DNA of 64,000 nt from Pedomonas sp051304405 (GCF_051304405.1 NZ_JBPPGG010000001.1:372001-436000); one strand, 5' to 3'; positions 27,769 to 38,536 are shown, counted from the first letter of the stretch. Numbers and translations: made by a program. The notes: generated from the sequence alone by a model not told the origin.

Positions 27769-28054
27769 GACGCTTGCCGTTTTTGTCGTGGTTTAAACTT
27801 GAAGCAGCGCGGATATGGGGTGGCGGCCCTTTTGTCAAGCCTGCCGGTCCCAAATTGAGAAGAAACACCGGCGCGCCCCCCCTTCCCCTTTTGTGAATTT
27901 GTGCGGGTCTTTGGTGCAGGCGCTGCCCGAACGCGCTATACATCCCTTCCGTCCCCGCGGCAACGCGGGGATGCACGGCAGGAGCCCGAACAGAAAACGT
28001 GTCTGGAAAGGACACGGCACAGAACACGGGCGCGAAGCGGGAGGGCGGACAACA

Positions 28055-28870
28055 ATGATCAGGCAGCTGCTGACCCGGCTGGCGAGTCGCAGCGAGATGG
28101 ATGCGCCGTCTGCGCAGGCGCAACCGTTCGCCCATGCCTCGACGCCGGAGGGGATGCGGCTGATCGCCGTGGGAGACATCCACGGCCGTCTCGACCTGCT
28201 GCAGGCGCTCCTCCGGCAACTGGAGGACTGGTGTGCGGCCAACCCCGGCCCCGAGACCCGCCTCATCTTCCTGGGCGACTACATCGACCGCGGCCCCCTG
28301 TCGGCCGAGGTGCTGGAGTGTCTTGTCACCCTGTCGCCGCCATGGGCATCGGTCCATTACCTGCGCGGCAATCACGAGCAGTGCTTCCTCGACGTGCTCG
28401 AGGGCGTCGCCCCGGCCGAGACGGTGGCCGCCTGGCTCGACTACGGCGGCATGGAAACCCTCTCCAGCTATGGCCTCGGCACCCCGCTGCTCTACTCGGG
28501 CGAGATGGACGCGATTCTCGCCGCCGCCCGCGCGGCCGTGCCGGCGCACCACCGCCAGTTTCTGGCGAACACCGGGATCAGCCTACGCCTTGGGGACTAT
28601 CTCTTCGTCCATGCCGGGGTGCGCCCCGGCGTGCCGCTCGCCGCGCAGCAGAACGAGGACCTCATCTGGATTCGCGAGCCCTTCCTGTCCTCGACGGAGG
28701 ACCTGGGGGCGGTGGTGGTCCACGGCCACACCATCGTGCCCGAGCCGCAGAGCCTGCCCAACCGCATCGCGGTCGACACCGGCGCGTGGCGCAGCGGGGT
28801 CCTGACCGCCGTCATTCTGGAGGGGCGGAGCCGCCGCTTCCTCTCGGCCGGGCCCCTGCGGCCCGCCTGA
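28055..28870 (+). CDS. Metallophosphoesterase, serine/threonine phosphatase-like
   Basis: This 271-aa protein carries the PPP/metallophosphatase motif series VGDIHGRLD, LGDYIDRGP, RGNHEQ, FVHAGVRPG and VVHGHT, giving the full two-metal active site. Such proteins are bacterial relatives of PP1/PP2A or ApaH-like phosphatases; the substrate is unknown. I chose the ATG at 28055 (MIRQLLTRL); the open frame extends upstream to 27815 but encodes low-complexity sequence there. Confidence 0.9.
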   Translation: MIRQLLTRLASRSEMDAPSAQAQPFAHASTPEGMRLIAVGDIHGRLDLLQALLRQLEDWCAANPGPETRLIFLGDYIDRGPLSAEVLECLVTLSPPWASVHYLRGNHEQCFLDVLEGVAPAETVAAWLDYGGMETLSSYGLGTPLLYSGEMDAILAAARAAVPAHHRQFLANTGISLRLGDYLFVHAGVRPGVPLAAQQNEDLIWIREPFLSSTEDLGAVVVHGHTIVPEPQSLPNRIAVDTGAWRSGVLTAVILEGRSRRFLSAGPLRPA

Positions 28871-29070
28871 GGCGGGGTTTCAGGTAAGATAAGCTATTCT
28901 TCAAGGGGGTCCTGGACCCCCTTGAGATCCCCCTTTCGTTTTTCCGGGACGCACCCGGCCAGGCCCGTATGCGCGCGGCGGCCCGGCAGGCACGGCCCAA
29001 GAAAGAACGGGAGGTTGCCAGGAGGGTCCAGGACCCTCCTGCCTCCTGATCGCTCAACACCTCGAGGCGA
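28871..29070. repeat. REPIN-like pair D
   Basis: This is the most compact pair. D1 has a perfect 11-bp stem (28901-28911 with 28915-28925), then GATCCCCCTTTCGTTTTTCC and GACGCACCCGGCC. D2 reads AAGAACGGGAGGTTGCC, then a stem 29020-29028 with 29032-29040. About 75 bp separate the tails. It fills the space between the convergent metallophosphatase and pgi genes and may act as a bidirectional terminator. Confidence 0.85.
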
Positions 29071-30624
29071 TCACTGCCCGCGTGACATCAGGCGGCGCAC
29101 CAGATTGGCGGTGGAGGGATCGAGCCCCGCCACGTTGCCGGTCTCCAGCGCCGTCTCCACGCCGCCCGCCAGGCGCTTGCCCAGCTCCACGCCCATCTGG
29201 TCGAAGCAGTTGATGCCCATCAGGCAGCCGAAGGCGTAGGTGCGGTGTTCGTAGAAGGCGAGCAGCGCCCCCAGCGCCTCGGGGGTGAGCCGGTCGAGCA
29301 GGATGATCGTGGACGGCCGGTTGCCCGGGTGGCGCCGGGCGGGGTCGCCGCCGCCGTCCGTGCCTTCCATCAGGGCGCTGGCCTGGGCGAGGCAGTTGGC
29401 GAGCAGCGCCCGGTGCGACGCCTCGAAGCCGTGATCCGGGCAGGCGACGGCGATGAAGTCCACCGGCGCCCAGTCGGTGGACTGGTGCAGCCACTGGAAC
29501 ACCGCGTGCTGGGCGGAGGTGCCGACGCCGCCCCACACCACCGGCATGGCCGGGCCGTCGTAGGGGCTGCCATCCGCCTTCACGCTCTTGCCGTTGCTCT
29601 CCAGCTCCAGTTGCTGGAGGTAGGGCACCAGCGCGGCCAGCCGTTCGTCATAGGCGAACACGCCCCGCGTGGCCCGTTTGCTGCACCGGGCATAGGCGTA
29701 GCCCAGCACGGCGGCGATGGTCGGCGCGCTCGGGGTGTCGCCGCTCTCGGCCACATGCTGGTCCATCAGCCGCCCGCCGGCGCGGAAGGCCTCGAACACG
29801 TCCCAGCCGTATTGCAGCGCGAGGGTGACGCCCACCGGCGACCACACCGAATAGCGCCCGCCGACCCACTCCCCGAAGGGCAGGACATGCGCCTCCGGGA
29901 TGCCATCCGCCAGCGCCTTGTCCCGCGCCGCCGTGACGGCGATCACCGACTGCGCCGGGACCACCACCCCGCCCTCTTCCAGCCAGCGGCAGGCGAGCCT
30001 CAGGTTGGCCCGGGTCTCGGCGGTGGTCCAGCTCTTGGAGACGGCGATCACCAGCGTCCGGCGCGGGTCGAGGCCGTCAATGGCGCGCCGGAAGGCATGG
30101 CCGTCGATGTTGGCGATGAAGCGGGTGGTGAACCGCCCCTTGTGCCCGGCGGCCAGGGCTTCCACCGCCAGCGCCGGGCCCAGCACGCTGCCGCCCATGC
30201 CGATGTGCAGCACCGCGTCGTAGTCGCTGGCCTTGTGGGCGCGCAGCCGGTTGACGAGCGCCTTCATCCGCGCGTCGCCCTCGGCCACCACCGCCCGCAC
30301 CGGGCTGCCGTCCGCCGCCGTCTCCGGCACGTCGAAGCCGCGCGCCGCCGTGTGCAGGGCCGCCCGTCCCTCCGTCGTGTTGACGAGGGCCCCTTGCGTC
30401 AGGGCGCGGAACGCCCCCTGCCACCCGCCATGCGGCCACAGCGGCCGCGCGGCGTCCCACAGCCTCGGATGCCAGTGGGTGCGGGTGAAATCGAACAGCA
30501 GCGGCCCGACGTTCACGAGGAACGGGGACCGGGGGGGCATGGCGGCGGACAGTTGCCGGAGCGGCCTGTGCACCAGTTCTTCGCAGATCTGATCGAAGCC
30601 GCTTCCGTCCTTGGGCACCGTCAT
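29071..30624 (-). CDS. pgi: Glucose-6-phosphate isomerase
   Basis: This 517-aa enzyme interconverts glucose-6-phosphate and fructose-6-phosphate. Landmarks are HIGMGGSVLGP, VSKSWTTAETRAN (phosphate-binding SIS region), LPFGEWVGGRYSVWSPVG and a conserved C-terminal lysine region (MGVELGKRLAGG). ATG at 30624, one base after the galE stop, so the two form an operon for hexose-phosphate and nucleotide-sugar metabolism. Confidence 0.96.
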   Translation of the reverse strand: MTVPKDGSGFDQICEELVHRPLRQLSAAMPPRSPFLVNVGPLLFDFTRTHWHPRLWDAARPLWPHGGWQGAFRALTQGALVNTTEGRAALHTAARGFDVPETAADGSPVRAVVAEGDARMKALVNRLRAHKASDYDAVLHIGMGGSVLGPALAVEALAAGHKGRFTTRFIANIDGHAFRRAIDGLDPRRTLVIAVSKSWTTAETRANLRLACRWLEEGGVVVPAQSVIAVTAARDKALADGIPEAHVLPFGEWVGGRYSVWSPVGVTLALQYGWDVFEAFRAGGRLMDQHVAESGDTPSAPTIAAVLGYAYARCSKRATRGVFAYDERLAALVPYLQQLELESNGKSVKADGSPYDGPAMPVVWGGVGTSAQHAVFQWLHQSTDWAPVDFIAVACPDHGFEASHRALLANCLAQASALMEGTDGGGDPARRHPGNRPSTIILLDRLTPEALGALLAFYEHRTYAFGCLMGINCFDQMGVELGKRLAGGVETALETGNVAGLDPSTANLVRRLMSRGQ

Positions 30625-30625
30625 C

Positions 30626-31639
30626 CTAGTTCAGCTGCCTTTCCGCTCTCCGCGTCTCGACCTGCCGCTCCCAGTTGAGGGCGGTCTCGACGATGAAGTC
30701 CAGGTTACCGTAGCGCGGCTGCCAGGCGAAAGTTTCCTGGATCTTGCGGTTGTCGGCCACCAGCGCCGCCGGATCGCCGGGCCGGCGCGGGGCCAGCTCC
30801 CGCTGGATCGCGACGCCGGAGACGCGCTCCACCGCCTCGATCACCTCCAGCACCGAGAAGCCCCGGTTGTAGCCGCAGTTGAGCAGCAGGTTCTGCTTCG
30901 GCTCCTCGATCAGCCGCTCCAGCGCCAGCACGTGGGCGTTCACCAGGTCGGAGACATGGATGTAATCGCGCACGCCGGTGCCGTCGGCGGTCGGGTAATC
31001 CGTGCCATAGATGCTGATGGAGGCGCGCTTGCCCAGCGCCGCCTCCGCCGCCACCTTGATGAGGTGGGTGGCGTTGCGGGTGGACTGGCCGGTGCGCCCC
31101 GCCGGGTCCGCCCCTGCCACGTTGAAGTAGCGCAGCGCCGCGTGGTTGATCGGGTAGGCCGCCGAGCAGTCCCGCAGCATCACCTCGGTCATCAGCTTGG
31201 AGGCGCCGTAGGGGTTGATCGGCACGGTCGGGAAGTCCTCCGCCACCGGCACCCGCTCGGGGATGCCGTAGACGGCGGCGGTCGAGGAGAAGATGAAGTG
31301 CTTCACCTTGTTCCGCACCGCGCTTTCGATGAGCGTGCGGCTCTTGGCCGTGTTGTTGTGATAGTATTTGAGCGGGTTCTCCACCGACTCCGGCACCACC
31401 ACCGAGCCGGCGAAGTGCATGATGGCGCTGATGCCGTGGGTCTTGCAGATGATGTCCACCAGCGCCTCGTCGGCGATGTCGCCCTGATAGAAGGGCACAT
31501 CCTCCGGCACCGCCCAGCGGAAGCCTGTCACCAGATTGTCGATGACGACGACCGGGAAACCCGCGTCCTTCAATGCCAGGACCGCGTGGCTGCCGATATA
31601 GCCCGCACCGCCGGTCACCAGAACAGTCGTGTCCTTCAA
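30626..31639 (-). CDS. galE: UDP-glucose 4-epimerase
   Basis: This 337-aa short-chain dehydrogenase-type epimerase has the NAD loop TGGAGYIGSH (9-18), STAAVYG and the catalytic pair Y144/K148 in YGASK. It converts UDP-glucose to UDP-galactose for envelope polysaccharides. The start codon is TTG (31639) with a strong GGAGG eight bases upstream. Length is standard. Confidence 0.95.
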   Translation of the reverse strand: MKDTTVLVTGGAGYIGSHAVLALKDAGFPVVVIDNLVTGFRWAVPEDVPFYQGDIADEALVDIICKTHGISAIMHFAGSVVVPESVENPLKYYHNNTAKSRTLIESAVRNKVKHFIFSSTAAVYGIPERVPVAEDFPTVPINPYGASKLMTEVMLRDCSAAYPINHAALRYFNVAGADPAGRTGQSTRNATHLIKVAAEAALGKRASISIYGTDYPTADGTGVRDYIHVSDLVNAHVLALERLIEEPKQNLLLNCGYNRGFSVLEVIEAVERVSGVAIQRELAPRRPGDPAALVADNRKIQETFAWQPRYGNLDFIVETALNWERQVETRRAERQLN

Positions 31640-31952
31640 GGCCCCCTCCAGAACGTCCGGAATAAATGATCAGGATAGTAGAAGATGCGATGTCGGCTCG
31701 GCTACCTCATACGTTTGAGCTTGGCAACAAAACCTGCTGCGTCGGCGCGCCGGCAGCAAAGGAGTTGGGGTGGCGCCATCACGATTTCAAGCTGTTAGGA
31801 TGATTTCCCCGATTGCGCTGCTGCCTCCTGCCGCCGTCTGGCCCCGTCTGCCCGGCGGGGCGGGAAACGGGGGCATCTCCCGGTCCATGATTGCTGTTAC
31901 GGCCGGAGACGCCTAGATTTACAGACAGTTCCTGTCTCAGGGAGTCACACAC
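31640..31952. promoter_or_regulatory. Divergent promoter region of galE and the DUF4136 lipoprotein
   Basis: This is the only space for promoters driving galE-pgi (minus) and the lipoprotein/carboxypeptidase pair (plus). A small inverted repeat, GACAGTTCCTGTC, lies at about 31923-31935. I saw no gene. Confidence 0.4.
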
Positions 31953-32561
31953 GTGTCCCTCACCCGTATTTTCGCAGCCGCGTTTGTGGCCTCGTCCCTT
32001 GCCGCCTGTTCCAGCCCTCGTTTCGAGGCGGATGTGGTGCGCTTCCACCAGAATGACGTGGCGCGGGCGGCAACCGTCTCGCTCCGTCATGCGGACCCGC
32101 AGGTCACCCGGAGTCTCGAGTTCCAGCAGTATGCCGCCGTCATTGGCGAGCGGCTGGCGCGTCACGGCTTCCGCCCCGCCGAGGGCGGCACGGCGGACCT
32201 GATCGGCGAGGTGGGCTATGTCACCTCCACCCGCGCCGCCCTGCGCGACGGCTCGTCCTCGCCCGTCTCGGTCGGGGTGGGCGTTGGCGGCGTCGGCAGC
32301 CACGTCGGCGTCAGCGTCGGCACGTCCTTTGGCCTTGGCCGCAAGAGCGAGGGCAGCGGCACCCGCGTGCACACCCTCTCGCTCCGGCTGATGAAGCCCG
32401 ATGGCCAGACCGTCTGGGAGGGCCGCGCCACCGCCGAGACCAGCAAGGAAAAGGGCGGCGACTTCGCCTCCCTGCTGCCTGGTCTGGCGGACGCCCTTCT
32501 GTCCGACTTCCCCGGCCCCTCCGGCCGGACCACCCGTTATGTCGAACCTTCAGGAAAGTAA
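31953..32561 (+). CDS. DUF4136-type lipoprotein
   Basis: This 202-aa exported protein has a signal peptide with lipobox SSLAAC (Cys19), so it is predicted to be membrane-anchored in the envelope. The mature part contains GVGVGGVGSHVGVSVGTSFG and KPDGQTVWEGRA, as in the DUF4136 family of putative outer-membrane lipoproteins. Function is unknown. The start is GTG at 31953 with GGGAG upstream. The stop is 5 bp before the carboxypeptidase gene. Confidence 0.8.
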   Translation: MSLTRIFAAAFVASSLAACSSPRFEADVVRFHQNDVARAATVSLRHADPQVTRSLEFQQYAAVIGERLARHGFRPAEGGTADLIGEVGYVTSTRAALRDGSSSPVSVGVGVGGVGSHVGVSVGTSFGLGRKSEGSGTRVHTLSLRLMKPDGQTVWEGRATAETSKEKGGDFASLLPGLADALLSDFPGPSGRTTRYVEPSGK

Positions 32562-32566
32562 CCCCC

Positions 32567-33700
32567 ATGGCTCTTGCGGTGTCCGCGAACTTTGACAGCG
32601 GCAACATCGAGGTCCTGTCTCTCGACAACCCGGAGAACATCCGGCTCGCCATCCGGCGGGACCACAATTCGGACTTCTACCAGTGGTTCCACTTCCGCCT
32701 GACCGGCGCGGCGGGCGTTCCCTGCACGCTGACCATCACCAACGCGGGCGGCTCGGCCTACCCCGACGGCTGGCCCGGCTACCGGGCCCGCGTGTCGGAG
32801 GACCGGATGAGCTGGACGCAGGTGGAGACCAGCTACGCCAATGGCGAGCTGACCTTCCGCTACACGCCCATGAGCAACAGCGTGTGGTTCGCCTATTTCG
32901 CGCCCTACAGCATGGAGCGGCACCACGACCTGCTGGCCGAAATCGCGCAGGAGCCGGACGTGGATGTCTCCGTGCTCGGCCAGACGCTGGACGGGCAGGA
33001 TCTGGACCTCGTGACCATCGGCCAGCCCGGCGAGAACAAGCGCCGGATCTGGATCATCGCCCGCCAGCACCCGGGCGAGACCATGGCCGAATGGGCGGCC
33101 GAGGGCGTGCTGCGCCGCCTCACCGACCCGGATGATTCCGTGGCAAAGCGGCTGCGCGAGACGTGCGTGTTCTACATCGTGCCCAACATGAACCCGGACG
33201 GGTCGCGCCGGGGCCACCTGCGCACGAATGCTGCGGGCGTGAACCTGAACCGGGAGTGGGACAACCCGACCCTGGAGCGCAGCCCGGAGGTGTATCTGGT
33301 GCGCAACCACATGGACCGGGTCGGCTGCGACTTCTGCCTCGACATGCACGGGGACGAAGCCCTGCCCCACAACTTCATCGCCGGCTTCGAGGGCGTGCTG
33401 GAGGCAACCGAGCACCAGTTCAGCCTGCTGGAGCGCTACAAGACCACGCTCGCCCGCCTCTGCCCGGACTTCCAGACCCGCGTGGGCTATGCGCCCTCCA
33501 AACCGGGCGAGGCCAACATGAGCATGTCCACCAACGCCATCGCGGCGCGCTACAAGTGCCTCGCCATGACGCTGGAGATGCCCTTCAAGGATGCCGAGGA
33601 GAACCCGGACCCGGTGCACGGCTGGTCGCCCGAGCGCTCCATGCATCTGGGCCGCGCCTGCCTCGACGCCCTGTTCGCGCTGGTGGACGACCTGCGCTAG
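32567..33700 (+). CDS. M14-family cytosolic carboxypeptidase (CCP/Nna1-like)
   Basis: This 377-aa zinc carboxypeptidase has an N-terminal beta-sandwich domain (about 1-120) characteristic of the CCP subfamily, then the M14 domain. Zinc ligands are H168 and E171 (RQHPGE) and H261 (DMHGDE), with the catalytic Glu about 337 (LEMPF) and the substrate-binding NPDG and NLNREW blocks. No signal peptide was seen, so it acts in the cytoplasm. Bacterial substrates are largely unknown; eukaryotic relatives trim polyglutamate tails. Confidence 0.9.
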   Translation: MALAVSANFDSGNIEVLSLDNPENIRLAIRRDHNSDFYQWFHFRLTGAAGVPCTLTITNAGGSAYPDGWPGYRARVSEDRMSWTQVETSYANGELTFRYTPMSNSVWFAYFAPYSMERHHDLLAEIAQEPDVDVSVLGQTLDGQDLDLVTIGQPGENKRRIWIIARQHPGETMAEWAAEGVLRRLTDPDDSVAKRLRETCVFYIVPNMNPDGSRRGHLRTNAAGVNLNREWDNPTLERSPEVYLVRNHMDRVGCDFCLDMHGDEALPHNFIAGFEGVLEATEHQFSLLERYKTTLARLCPDFQTRVGYAPSKPGEANMSMSTNAIAARYKCLAMTLEMPFKDAEENPDPVHGWSPERSMHLGRACLDALFALVDDLR

Positions 33701-33829
33701 GGCTGCGCCCCACCGGGAACGCCGCCGGGGTGCGCCGGCTCGCCCCTCTACCAAAGGCGAGCATGACGGGCGTTTCCCCGGCTGCTACCCATGGGGCTTG
33801 TATCAGGCGTTGAGGCAAGCGGAGTGACC

Positions 33830-35065
<1,236 letters not shown>

Positions 35066-35158
35066 GACGGCGGCCGGGATCCCGAAGGCGGCGCGCAGGC
35101 CCCGGCCCCCGCGCGCCTGCCTGTCCTCGCCCCTCCGGGCTCCCGCCGTATTCTCCTG

Positions 35159-35183
35159 AAGGCGCGTCAGAAAAGCGCCTTTG
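35159..35183 (+). terminator. Weak hairpin terminator after the flavoprotein gene
   Basis: AAGGCGC (35159-35165) pairs with GCGCCTT (35175-35181). The T-run is short. It lies between the flavoprotein gene and gpmA. Confidence 0.4.
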
Positions 35184-35255
35184 CCTGTGCCTGCCGAGTT
35201 GGCTACACAGCGCCAGACCAGACCCCTTTGTTTCATCCGCAGGGATAGGATTGCA

Positions 35256-35942
35256 ATGCCTCAGCTTGTCTTGATCCGTCACGGCCAGTCGGCCTGGAAC
35301 CTTGAGAATCGCTTCACCGGCTGGTGGGATGTGAACATCACCGAGAAGGGCGTCGAGGAAGCCCGGGCGGCCGGGCGCGAGCTGAAGGCGCGCGACTATG
35401 CGTTCGACGTGGCCTATACCTCGCTGTTGACCCGCGCCAACAAGACCCTGAACCTGGTGCTGGAGGAGATGGGCGAGCTGTGGCTGCCGGTGGTGAAGGA
35501 CTGGCGGCTGAACGAGCGTCACTACGGCGCGCTGACCGGCCTCAACAAGGCCGAGATGGCCGCCAAGGTGGGCGAGGAGCAGGTGTTCATCTGGCGGCGC
35601 AGCTACGACATCCCGCCGCCGGAGCTGGAGGAGACCAGCCCGTTCGACGTGTCGAAGGACCGCCGCTACGCCGGCCTGCCGGTGCCACGCACCGAGAGCC
35701 TGAAGGACACCGTCGCCCGCGTGCTGCCGCTGTGGGAGGAGCGCATCGCTCCTGACCTGAAGGCGGGCAAGCGCGTCATCATCGCCGCCCACGGCAATTC
35801 GATCCGCGGCATCGTCAAGCACCTGGACGGCCTGACCGACGAGGAGATCACCAAGGTGGAGATCCCGACCGGCCAGCCGCTGGTCTATGACCTCGACGAC
35901 GACCTGAAGCCGATCCGCAGCTTCTATCTCCAGGATCTCTGA
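35256..35942 (+). CDS. gpmA: 2,3-bisphosphoglycerate-dependent phosphoglycerate mutase
   Basis: This 228-aa enzyme interconverts 3- and 2-phosphoglycerate. The phosphohistidine motif RHGQSAWN is at the N-terminus (His9), with NERHYGALTGLNK and the second histidine in AAHGNSIRG. The ATG at 35256 follows AGGGATAGGA; a longer frame to 35181 lacks homology. Length is slightly below E. coli GpmA. Confidence 0.96.
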   Translation: MPQLVLIRHGQSAWNLENRFTGWWDVNITEKGVEEARAAGRELKARDYAFDVAYTSLLTRANKTLNLVLEEMGELWLPVVKDWRLNERHYGALTGLNKAEMAAKVGEEQVFIWRRSYDIPPPELEETSPFDVSKDRRYAGLPVPRTESLKDTVARVLPLWEERIAPDLKAGKRVIIAAHGNSIRGIVKHLDGLTDEEITKVEIPTGQPLVYDLDDDLKPIRSFYLQDL

Positions 35943-36230
35943 TCCCTTTTGATCCTTGATCTGCCGGAGGGACGCGCAGGCCGTGCCTTCGCCCCTCCTG
36001 CACCTCACGTTCGTTTTCAAGGGCCCTGCGCGGCATCGCGGGCAAGGCCCCGGGAAAACAGGAAGGGCCGTGTTTCCAGTGCGCTCCTGAAACGCGGCCT
36101 GTTCTGACAAAAGGGAGCGCGAGGGACTGCGTCCCTCGCATCCATATCCCCAAAACAAAATCCCCAAAACAAAAACGGCGGCCCGAAGGCCGCCGTTTCC
36201 GTTTCTGCGCCAGCGCGTGTGCGGGCGGGC
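35943..36230. repeat. REPIN-like pair F between gpmA and the TPR gene
   Basis: F1 (35964-36016) has an imperfect GGAGGG/CCCCTCC hairpin followed by GCACCTCACGTTCGTTTTCA. F2 (36112-36139) is AAAGGGAGC with a perfect 9-bp stem 36119-36127/36131-36139. F is the most diverged pair. The genuine terminator of the TPR operon follows at 36165-36198. Confidence 0.65.
36165..36198 (-). terminator. Intrinsic terminator of the tonB-exb-TPR operon
   Basis: A perfect 11-bp stem (36173-36183 with 36188-36198) around a stable tetraloop is followed on the minus strand by TTTTTGTTTT. It lies 33 bp after the TPR gene stop. Confidence 0.92.
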
Positions 36231-37496
36231 TTAGCGGCCCTGCACCACGTTGTTGGCGTGAGCGGCCCACAGGTCTGCCAGCGGCTTCAGGGTGCCGCCG
36301 ACCGACTGGAAGGCTGCGAGGGCGTCCTGCGCCTGACCGGCACCCAGCAGGGCCATGCCATACTGCAGGGTGGCCTCGTCCTTGTTCTTCACGCCCTTGT
36401 CGAGGCCGAGCTTGTAGAACTCGACCGCCTTGGCATAGTTGCCGTGGCTGAGGTAGCCCTGACCCACGGTGGACGCGGCCAGATCGCCGGTCTTGCCCGA
36501 GCGGGCTTCCGCTTCCAGCGACGGCAGTTCCTTGAGGTCGGCGGCCGTGCGGTTGCGGGCCGAGGCCAGCATCTCGTCGGCCAGCGCCTTGGCGGAGCCG
36601 AACACGTTCGCCGCGGCGCCCTTCTCCAGCACCGCCTTGGCCTCGGCGGGCAGACCGCGCTTCATGGCCAGCTCGGCCATCTCGATATAGTCGCGCTGAC
36701 CATCGAGGGAGTTGGTCACCCACTGCAGGCGGAACGAGTCGAGCGTCTGCGGATCGCCAACGCCCGGCTGGCTGCGATAGAGCACCAGCGCGTCGCGCCA
36801 GTTGGTCTGGGACGGGTAGTTGCGCACCAGATCCAGCATGGCCGACTGGATGGCCGCCGGGTTCTCCGACTTGATCGCCGCCTGGGCGATCAGCTTGTAG
36901 ACGTTCTCCTCGACCGTCTGGCCCTGGCTCTTGGCCACGTCGGCCGCCTGACGGAAGGAGGCGATCGCGTTCTGGTAGTCGTCCTGCTGGAAGTAGATGC
37001 GACCCATGTTGAGCATGATCTCGACGTTGGTCGGATCGGCCGCCAGGGCTTCCTTGGAGCGCTGGATCGCCTTCGGGTAGTCCTGGGCCTGGATCGCCAG
37101 GGCGATCAGGTTGTTGCGGATCTTCGGAACTTCCGTCGGGGTGGTGTACTTGTTGACCGCCATCTGCTCCAGGGCCTTCTCGAGCAGGGCGTTGTCCTGC
37201 GTCTCGGCGGCGGCCTGGAACTTGAAGTTGGAGACGAAGTACAGGTCCTCCTCCGTCAGGTCGCCCGCGGCTTCCAGCTCGGCGAGCTTCGCCTTGGCGG
37301 TCTCGAAATCCTTCGCGCCCAGCGCTTTCTGGATGTCACCGAGCCCCTTGGTGGCCTTGCGGCTCGGCTTCGGCGGCTTGGGGGCTTCGTCCTTCTTCTG
37401 GGCAAGCGCCGGCGTGGCGACCATTGCCGCGCCAGCGGCCGTCATGGTGGCGAGCACCAGGGCTGACGCGAAAGGACGAATGCGTGATTTCAACAT
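36231..37496 (-). CDS. Secreted tetratricopeptide-repeat protein of the TonB locus
   Basis: This 421-aa protein has a clear signal peptide (cleaved after about residue 33, ATPALAQ) and a mostly helical TPR-like body, with a canonical repeat such as VEIMLNMGRIYFQQDDYQNA. It should be periplasmic. It is the last gene of the tonB-exbB-exbD1-exbD2 cluster on the same strand, 122 bp after exbD2 with an intervening hairpin. TPR proteins are often found beside ExbBD-type motors, where they may organise TonB or its partners; this is inference. The ATG at 37496 is preceded by GGGAGAAAGCC. Confidence 0.85.
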   Translation of the reverse strand: MLKSRIRPFASALVLATMTAAGAAMVATPALAQKKDEAPKPPKPSRKATKGLGDIQKALGAKDFETAKAKLAELEAAGDLTEEDLYFVSNFKFQAAAETQDNALLEKALEQMAVNKYTTPTEVPKIRNNLIALAIQAQDYPKAIQRSKEALAADPTNVEIMLNMGRIYFQQDDYQNAIASFRQAADVAKSQGQTVEENVYKLIAQAAIKSENPAAIQSAMLDLVRNYPSQTNWRDALVLYRSQPGVGDPQTLDSFRLQWVTNSLDGQRDYIEMAELAMKRGLPAEAKAVLEKGAAANVFGSAKALADEMLASARNRTAADLKELPSLEAEARSGKTGDLAASTVGQGYLSHGNYAKAVEFYKLGLDKGVKNKDEATLQYGMALLGAGQAQDALAAFQSVGGTLKPLADLWAAHANNVVQGR

Positions 37497-37548
37497 GTTG
37501 GCTTTCTCCCGCTTGGCCGCTTTGTGTGGTGCGGCCTTCCCCAAACAC

Positions 37549-37573
37549 GTAGGGCCGGATGTACCGGCCCTAC
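37549..37573 (-). promoter_or_regulatory. Perfect hairpin between exbD2 and the TPR gene
   Basis: A 10-bp stem (37549-37558 with 37564-37573) has a five-base loop and no T-run on the minus strand. It could stabilise upstream mRNA or reduce read-through into the TPR gene. Confidence 0.55.
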
Positions 37574-37618
37574 GCTTAACCCACTATGAACTCTGGCTAT
37601 ACCAGTTCCGCATGAAGC

Positions 37619-38050
37619 TTACTGGGCGTAAGCCTCATTGCCGACGAAGCCCATCTTGGTCACACCGACCGTCTGGGCGGCGGCGAGCACCTGGTCAACG
37701 ACCTCGTACTGCGCCATCGCGTCCGGGCGGATGTGGATTTCCGGCTGGTTCGGCTTGCTGGCCGCCTGACGGAAATACTCCTGGATCGTCGGCAGATCGA
37801 CCGGTTGGCCATCCCAGTAAATCTGGTTGAGGAAATCAACCTCGACCCGGTGGATGACCGGCCGCTCATTGGTCTCTGGCGGCGGCTGGTTGGTCTGCTG
37901 CGGCATATCCAGCTTCACTGCGTGAGTCTGGATGGGAATGGTGATGATGAACATGATGAGCAGAACGAGCATCACGTCGATCAACGGCGTGGTGTTCATG
38001 TCGCCCATCGGGGCGCCGTCGCCCCCACCTTCTCCAACGCTCATTGCCAT
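37619..38050 (-). CDS. exbD: ExbD-family biopolymer transport protein, second paralogue
   Basis: This 143-aa inner-membrane protein has one helix at about 22-44. MNTTPLIDVMLVLLIMFII contains the conserved Asp of the proton path. It differs from the upstream ExbD in its periplasmic domain (for example HRVEVDFLNQIYWDGQPVDL). In Xanthomonas, which has a similar exbD1-exbD2 arrangement, the second ExbD is needed only for some functions; that is family knowledge, not shown here. Confidence 0.92.
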   Translation of the reverse strand: MAMSVGEGGGDGAPMGDMNTTPLIDVMLVLLIMFIITIPIQTHAVKLDMPQQTNQPPPETNERPVIHRVEVDFLNQIYWDGQPVDLPTIQEYFRQAASKPNQPEIHIRPDAMAQYEVVDQVLAAAQTVGVTKMGFVGNEAYAQ

Positions 38051-38077
38051 TTTCGTTACTCCTCCGGAGCCGGTGGC

Positions 38078-38536
38078 TCAGCGCGTGACGACCATGCCTG
38101 CCGGAGGCTCGGAAATGAATCCGACCTTCGGAATGCCTGCCATCTGCACGTTGAAGATGACACCGCCGATGTACTGGTACGGCGTGTTACGGTCGCCGCG
38201 GATATGGACTTCCGGAATGGGCTGGCCCGCCTGGACGGCGTTGATCACCCGCTCCTTCACCATTTCGCGCAGCTCCGTCTTGCCGCCAGCCACCAGCTGA
38301 GCACCCCAGTAGACGTTGCCCTGGGCATCGACGGAAATGACGATGTTTTCAGGCTTGGTCTGAAGGGGGATGCTCGCCACCTTCGGCAGTTCCACCGGCG
38401 CGGTTTGAATCACGACCGGAACGGTGATGAGGAAGATGATCAGAAGCACCAACATGACGTCGACGAGCGGCGTCGTGTTGATCTCCGACATGGCCTTGCC
38501 TTCGCCGTCCCCGTCAGATCCTACACTCATTGCCAT
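38078..38536 (-). CDS. exbD: ExbD-family biopolymer transport protein, first paralogue
   Basis: This 152-aa protein has one membrane helix (about 23-45) with INTTPLVDVMLVLLIIF and a periplasmic domain with VEVHIRGDRN-like sequence. It lies 40 bp after exbB and 27 bp before the second exbD. Both ExbDs begin MAMSVG and probably arose by duplication. Together with ExbB and TonB it should energise TonB-dependent outer-membrane receptors. Confidence 0.94.
   Translation of the reverse strand: MAMSVGSDGDGEGKAMSEINTTPLVDVMLVLLIIFLITVPVVIQTAPVELPKVASIPLQTKPENIVISVDAQGNVYWGAQLVAGGKTELREMVKERVINAVQAGQPIPEVHIRGDRNTPYQYIGGVIFNVQMAGIPKVGFISEPPAGMVVTR

Noticed and set aside
31779..32372. 197-codon minus-strand frame opposite the DUF4136 gene
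   Set aside because: The plus strand encodes a lipoprotein with a good signal peptide and lipobox. The minus frame has no ribosome-binding site or domain.
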